Positions 5,993 to 9,168 of a DNA stretch of 9,168 bases are shown here, piece by piece. Under the pieces are notes generated by a model, which was given only the letters and a program-made list of their open reading frames with translations, was not told the DNA's origin and ran no database searches. This DNA is from Parafilimonas sp. (lineage in GTDB: Bacteria > Bacteroidota > Bacteroidia > Chitinophagales > Chitinophagaceae), in the NCBI GenBank assembly GCA_025927795.1, contig JAICKT010000171.1, positions 1 to 9,168 of the forward strand. Direction: 5' to 3'. Position 1 is the first letter of the stretch; each line of letters begins with the position of its first letter. The translations under genes and the position numbers were made by a program.

Positions 5993-7513
5993 ATGAAAAA
6001 GAAACTACTTCTCATTATTTGGGTTATACTTGTTACAATGTTATTAAAACAAAACTTGAATGCTCAAAGCTGGAACCTTATCGGTAATGCCGGCACAACT
6101 CCATCCACAAATTTTATCGGCACCACTGATGCGAAAGCATTTGTTATTCGTACAAAAAACATTGAACGTATTAAGGTAAATACAAATGGAGATATAATAG
6201 TTGGTACAGGTGGCGGCGTTACACCAATAGCTTTGCTTGATTTGCGCAACAGCAAGGATATAAACTCCATATATCTTACAAATAGTTCAACTAACAGCAA
6301 CCAATACGGCATTCGCAGCGTAGTTAACGGAACAAATGCCAGCGCCTTTAGAACAGCCGGCGCATTTACAGCATCAGGTGCCGGCAGTAATAATACAGGT
6401 TTAACTGTTAGCGCTTCTGCTGGTAACGTAACTTATGGCGGCAACTTTAATGCTACAGATGCAGCTACATCCAATATCGCTGTTTGGGGTTATACAGGCG
6501 GGCCCAGCGGCAGTAGAAATTATGCAGTGTATGGGTCAATTGCAAGCTTTAGCGCAGGCAATGATTATGCAGGTTATTTCAATGGACGCACTTATGCTAA
6601 TAGTTTGCTGGTAGGGTCAGATGCTGCTGTATCATCCTCAGGCATTGAAGTACACACATCGCTTTCTAGTGGTTTATATATATTTTCTTCAAATTCAGCC
6701 GGCAATGGTATCATCTCGAGTTATACTGGCAGCCCTACAAATTATTATGCGATTTGGGGAGTTTCACCAGCATCTGGTTCAAACTATGCGGGTTATTTTT
6801 CCGGCAATGTGCATGTTACCGGAACGCTCTCAAACTTTTCTGATGAAAGATTAAAAGAAAATATTAATCCCTTGCAAAGCGTAACCGACAAGATTATGCA
6901 AATAAGCGTGAATACTTATAACTATAAAAAAATGTATAGTAATCTTAATCTTCCTCAGCAAAAACAATATGGTTTTCTTGCGCAGAATTTGCAAAAAATA
7001 TTTCCTGACTTAGTACAAACTGTAGTTGATAAATCGAAAGGAGAAAATGTTTTATCTGAATATAAAGCTGTGAATTATATAGGAATGATCCCCATTCTCA
7101 CAAAGGCATTGCAGGAAGAGCATGCAGCACGCATTCAAACAGAACAAGAGCTTAATGATTTGAAACAGCGTTTACGTGATGTTGAAACACTGCTTTCACA
7201 AAATTCATCTTTAACGCAATCAGCAACTCAAAAAAATTTAAATATTGCCGCTATTGCGCGGCTTGACCAAAATGTACCAAATCCATTTAATCAAAAAGCA
7301 ACCATAAGTTGCTTCGTGCCTTCAAACACAAACAAGGCAATGGTTGTAATTTATTCAGCCAATGGAAACACAGTAAAAACATTTAATAATCTTAGTGCCG
7401 GCACCAACCAATTAAGTATAAATGCAAATACTTTAACGGGTGGTGTGTATACATATGTTTTATTAATTGATGGTAAGCAGGCCGATAGCAGGCAAATGAT
7501 AATTACCAGGTAA
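5993..7513 (+). CDS. T9SS-secreted fibre-like surface protein with S74 self-cleaving chaperone domain
   Basis: The protein has 506 residues. A signal peptide (1-24, ending NLNA before Gln25) directs export. Residues 25-280 are a low-complexity Gly/Ser/Asn/Thr-rich shaft with repeated units such as YAVYG...NDYAGYFNG (178-198) and YAIWG...SNYAGYFSG (252-271), like trimeric tail-fibre beta structure. A Peptidase_S74 intramolecular chaperone follows (about 281-375). Its FSDERLKENI has Ser283 and Lys288, the Ser-Lys +5 spacing of the catalytic dyad in MyRF and endosialidase tail spikes, and YGFLAQNLQKIFPD (326-339) is a second family hallmark. A coiled coil (about 372-402) comes next, then a linker and a type IX sorting domain (about 424-506) starting LDQNVPNPFNQKATI and ending QMIITR. 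It is expected to trimerise, cleave before Ser283, and be exported to the surface. A terminator-like hairpin follows 15 bp after the stop. Confidence 0.88.
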   Translation: MKKKLLLIIWVILVTMLLKQNLNAQSWNLIGNAGTTPSTNFIGTTDAKAFVIRTKNIERIKVNTNGDIIVGTGGGVTPIALLDLRNSKDINSIYLTNSSTNSNQYGIRSVVNGTNASAFRTAGAFTASGAGSNNTGLTVSASAGNVTYGGNFNATDAATSNIAVWGYTGGPSGSRNYAVYGSIASFSAGNDYAGYFNGRTYANSLLVGSDAAVSSSGIEVHTSLSSGLYIFSSNSAGNGIISSYTGSPTNYYAIWGVSPASGSNYAGYFSGNVHVTGTLSNFSDERLKENINPLQSVTDKIMQISVNTYNYKKMYSNLNLPQQKQYGFLAQNLQKIFPDLVQTVVDKSKGENVLSEYKAVNYIGMIPILTKALQEEHAARIQTEQELNDLKQRLRDVETLLSQNSSLTQSATQKNLNIAAIARLDQNVPNPFNQKATISCFVPSNTNKAMVVIYSANGNTVKTFNNLSAGTNQLSINANTLTGGVYTYVLLIDGKQADSRQMIITR

Positions 7514-7528
7514 ACATATTTTATGCTA

Positions 7529-7579
7529 AAGGTTTTCATGGTATGCATGGCGTATACCATGAAGATGTTTTTCAACCTT
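7529..7579 (+). terminator. Probable terminator of the fibre-like gene
   Basis: TTCATGGTAT (7535-7544) pairs perfectly with ATACCATGAA (7554-7563). A G-T and a C-G pair extend the stem to 12 pairs around a 5-nt loop. GATGTTTTTC follows, with a five-T run. A further AAGGTT (7529-7534) / AACCTT (7574-7579) pairing could close the outside. It lies just after the stop codon at 7511-7513, the expected place for a terminator, though the U-run is short. Confidence 0.55.
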
Positions 7580-7604
7580 AATAAGATACGTTCATGTTAG
7601 GTTG

Positions 7605-7666
7605 AGACGATTTATTTCTTAGATAGAAACAGGCTGCTTGTTACCTGTTTCGAAAAAAAATCGTCT
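7605..7666. other. 62-nt compound hairpin in the intergenic region
   Basis: A perfect 9-bp outer stem (AGACGATTT 7605-7613 / AAATCGTCT 7658-7666) surrounds a 4-bp segment (TTTC 7615-7618 / GAAA 7652-7655). Inside that is a perfect 8-bp inner stem (GAAACAGG 7626-7633 / CCTGTTTC 7644-7651) with a 10-nt loop and a one-sided 7-nt bulge. No T-run follows on either strand, so it is not a classical terminator. It may be a structured RNA, a protein-binding site or a small mobile palindrome remnant. Confidence 0.5.
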
Positions 7667-7675
7667 ATGTAGTGT

Positions 7676-7693
7676 TAATAAAATATTTTATTA
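7676..7693. repeat. Perfect 18-bp A/T-only palindrome
   Basis: TAATAAAATATTTTATTA reads the same on both strands and is followed by six T and an A. The content is entirely A/T, so chance palindromy in AT-rich DNA is a real possibility. It lies 10 bp after the compound hairpin and just before a promoter-like pair of boxes. Confidence 0.5.
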
Positions 7694-7700
7694 TTTTTTA

Positions 7701-7731
7701 TTGCCACATGAGTGCATTTTACGTATGTTTA
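7701..7731 (+). promoter_or_regulatory. Candidate promoter for the repeat-rich surface gene
   Basis: TTG at 7701-7703 is followed after 20 nt by TATGTTTA (7724-7731), which matches the Bacteroidota -7 consensus TAnnTTTG at all but the last base. Transcription would start near 7738 and give a leader of about 120 nt before the ATG at 7859. The boxes were matched by eye. Confidence 0.3.
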
Positions 7732-7778
7732 TCTATGGTGAAAATTTCGCCATAAAAATCCGTGCGTACTGTTTATTA

Positions 7779-7818
7779 ATCCTGATACTTATGAGATACC
7801 ATGACTAACAATCAGGAT
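7779..7818 (+). repeat. Inverted repeat in the probable leader of the surface gene
   Basis: ATCCTGAT (7779-7786) and ATCAGGAT (7811-7818) are exact inverted copies 24 nt apart. With the two flanking bases and one mismatch the match extends to TTnATCCTGAT. It lies 41 bp before the ATG at 7859 and could form a leader hairpin or hold a dimeric regulator, but 8 bp is short. Confidence 0.35.
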
Positions 7819-7858
7819 CAATCCCTTTCAATTATTTCATTATAAAAAATTCTAAACA

Positions 7859-9168
7859 ATGAAACGACAATTACTTTTTTGTTTTGCATTTCTAACTGTT
7901 TATGCTTCTTTAACGGCACAAACACTTGTTACAAACATGAGCTCTGCTAACGGTAGTGTTTATGCTGTTTATAAAAAAGGCAGCAGTTATTACATCGGTG
8001 GAGATTTCAACTATGTGGGATTAAATACGGGTTACGGCGCACTCACTTCTGTAACCAAAGATTACCCTAACATGAGTTTTCCGCAATTTAACGGTCAGGT
8101 GTATGCACTGATACCGGATGGAAATGGCGGTTGGTATGCCGGTGGATATTTTACTACAGTAGGCGGTGTGTCGAAATCTTATGTGGCTCACATCAAGTCA
8201 GACAATACAGTTGATAACTCATTCAATGCAAATTGTAACAGTGTTGTAAAAACTTTATTTAAAGTTGGCAACAGGTTATACATTGGCGGAAGTTTTACAA
8301 CAGTAAATGGCACAACCCGTTTATATGCAGCCGCAGTAAGTGCTAGTACCGGCGCATTGGTTAATTCATGGAATCCCTCGCCAAATTCTACTGTTAATAC
8401 AATAACTGCAGTTTTTGGAACGGATACTACAATTTGGCTTGGTGGTTATTTTACAACTATTAATTCATCAAATTTAATAAGACCTTATCTCGCAAAAGTC
8501 AATACTACAAATGGAAATTTTATATCAGGTTCAGTAAGCGCGGATAATGTGGTGAATAAAATAACCACACACAAAGATTCAGTATTTGTTGGCGGTGACT
8601 TTTCAAGGTTGGGTTTGAAAACCGATTTTCTTTCGACAATTAATGAGGGTGGCAAAACCTCAGACCAAAGTATGCCAAATGCAAATAATCAAATAAGATG
8701 CATTATTGCTGATGGCAGCGGCGGCTGGTATGTTGGTGGATATTTTACGCAAATTGGTGGTGTAAATAAAAGTTATATTGCCCATATTAAATCTGATAAA
8801 ACAGTTGACGCAAATTTCACAGCAAATTGTAATTCTTATGTATATTCAATTGTGAAGGATGGCACCAAACTTTATCTTGGAGGAGCATTTACTACTGTGA
8901 ACAGTACGCCAAGGAATTATCTTGCAGAAGTAAATGCCAGTACAGGTGCGATTGTTACAACGTGGGATCCAAATGCTAATAACCAGGTAAATACACTGGC
9001 TTTAAAAGACTCAGTAATAATTGCCGGGGGATATTTTACTTTAGTTAAAGGTCAAAATGCTTATAGGTTAGCTGTTATCAAAAAAACAGATGGAACAGTT
9101 CTCGGCGGATTTCCGGGATACGATAATGTGGTGCAGAAAATTTCAGTTAAAAACGATTCAGTTATAAC
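7859..9168 (+). CDS. Large exported beta-propeller-type repeat protein, 5' part
   Basis: The ATG is at 7859-7861, and the frame stays open to the right edge (436 full codons, no stop), so the gene is truncated by the window. Residues 1-20 are a signal peptide (MKRQLLF... ending SLTA) with cleavage before Gln21. The mature part repeats a core of aromatic or hydrophobic residue, small residue, Gly-Gly, x, Phe, then usually Thr-Thr-Val/Ile. The copies start at residues 45 (YIGGDF), 93 (YAGGYF), 141 (YIGGSF), 193 (WLGGYF), 243 (FVGGDF), 291 (YVGGYF), 339 (YLGGAF) and 388 (IAGGYF), so the period is 48-52 residues. This looks like DUF5122/delta-60-type beta-propeller blades of Bacteroidota surface proteins. 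A T9SS sorting domain may lie in the missing C terminus. The function is probably extracellular adhesion or binding, which is inferred only from the class. It follows another T9SS-linked gene but has its own leader region. Confidence 0.85.
   Translation, partial: MKRQLLFCFAFLTVYASLTAQTLVTNMSSANGSVYAVYKKGSSYYIGGDFNYVGLNTGYGALTSVTKDYPNMSFPQFNGQVYALIPDGNGGWYAGGYFTTVGGVSKSYVAHIKSDNTVDNSFNANCNSVVKTLFKVGNRLYIGGSFTTVNGTTRLYAAAVSASTGALVNSWNPSPNSTVNTITAVFGTDTTIWLGGYFTTINSSNLIRPYLAKVNTTNGNFISGSVSADNVVNKITTHKDSVFVGGDFSRLGLKTDFLSTINEGGKTSDQSMPNANNQIRCIIADGSGGWYVGGYFTQIGGVNKSYIAHIKSDKTVDANFTANCNSYVYSIVKDGTKLYLGGAFTTVNSTPRNYLAEVNASTGAIVTTWDPNANNQVNTLALKDSVIIAGGYFTLVKGQNAYRLAVIKKTDGTVLGGFPGYDNVVQKISVKNDSVI
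7991..9168 (+). repeat. 198-residue super-repeat within the beta-propeller-type gene
   Basis: Blades 1-4 (from residue 45, nucleotides 7991-8584) correspond in order to blades 5-8 (from residue 243, nucleotide 8585 onward). The core motifs are offset by 198 residues for the first three pairs and 195 for the fourth. The best conserved pair is GGWYAGGYFTTVGGVSKSYV (90-109) and GGWYVGGYFTQIGGVNKSYI (288-307), each followed by AHIKSD and by ANCNS. The DNA copies differ at many third codon positions, so this is an old block duplication and not a recent one. Confidence 0.8.

Noticed and set aside
7351..7575. A minus-strand frame encoding a lipoprotein-like start with an LSAC motif
   Set aside because: It lies opposite the T9SS sorting domain codons and the terminator hairpin. 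The + strand protein is clearly conserved-type, so this is a chance antisense frame.
7676..7693. The A/T palindrome as a phage attachment site or replication origin
   Set aside because: No integrase, tRNA gene, DnaA-box cluster or duplicated copy is present in the window.
1..9168. CRISPR arrays, tRNA or rRNA genes, insertion sequences
   Set aside because: No regularly spaced direct repeats, cloverleaf or rRNA words, or transposase-like frames were seen on either strand.

Overview
The window looks like chromosomal DNA from a member of the Bacteroidota, most likely a Chitinophagaceae-type soil or freshwater bacterium. The evidence is AT-rich DNA, start codons with no purine-rich Shine-Dalgarno sequence, several signal peptides that end in Ala-Gln, a C-terminal type IX secretion (T9SS) sorting domain, and a short dispersed-type inverted repeat built on GTCATTTCGA/GAGATTTC words. 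No rRNA, tRNA, CRISPR array, transposase or phage integration gene was seen.

Left part (1-1899, + strand): the 3' end of a class I isoprenoid-synthase-like gene (squalene/phytoene synthase type, with an intact second Asp motif). An imperfect inverted repeat follows, then a 385-residue exported protein with a DADDT motif, which resembles the catalytic DxDDT signature of class II terpene cyclases. Together they may be a class I/class II terpene pair. This is the most novel-looking part of the window and is an inference from motifs.

Middle (1896-4988): a minus-strand pair, a receiver-only response regulator followed 19 bp later by an exported ThuA-like protein, converges on the cyclase-like gene with overlapping stop codons. 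Divergently, on the + strand, lies a cationic-amino-acid-type APC permease. The shared 122-bp spacer holds a perfect 14-bp palindrome that exactly fills the spacer of a candidate promoter for the response regulator. A terminator-like hairpin lies inside the signal-peptide codons of the ThuA-like gene.

Right part (4989-9168): a bidirectional terminator separates the permease from a minus-strand 165-residue protein of unknown function with WCGTPYPH and LNPQPLPP motifs. After a 433-bp gene-free stretch comes a T9SS-secreted fibre-like protein with an S74 self-cleaving chaperone domain. A 345-bp spacer rich in inverted repeats follows, and then the 5' part of a large exported protein of about 50-residue beta-propeller-type repeats that runs off the right edge. 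This last gene begins at 7859 and has no stop in the window.

There is no single pathway across the window. It reads as a lipid/terpene segment, a small regulator plus transporter segment, and a cell-surface protein segment.
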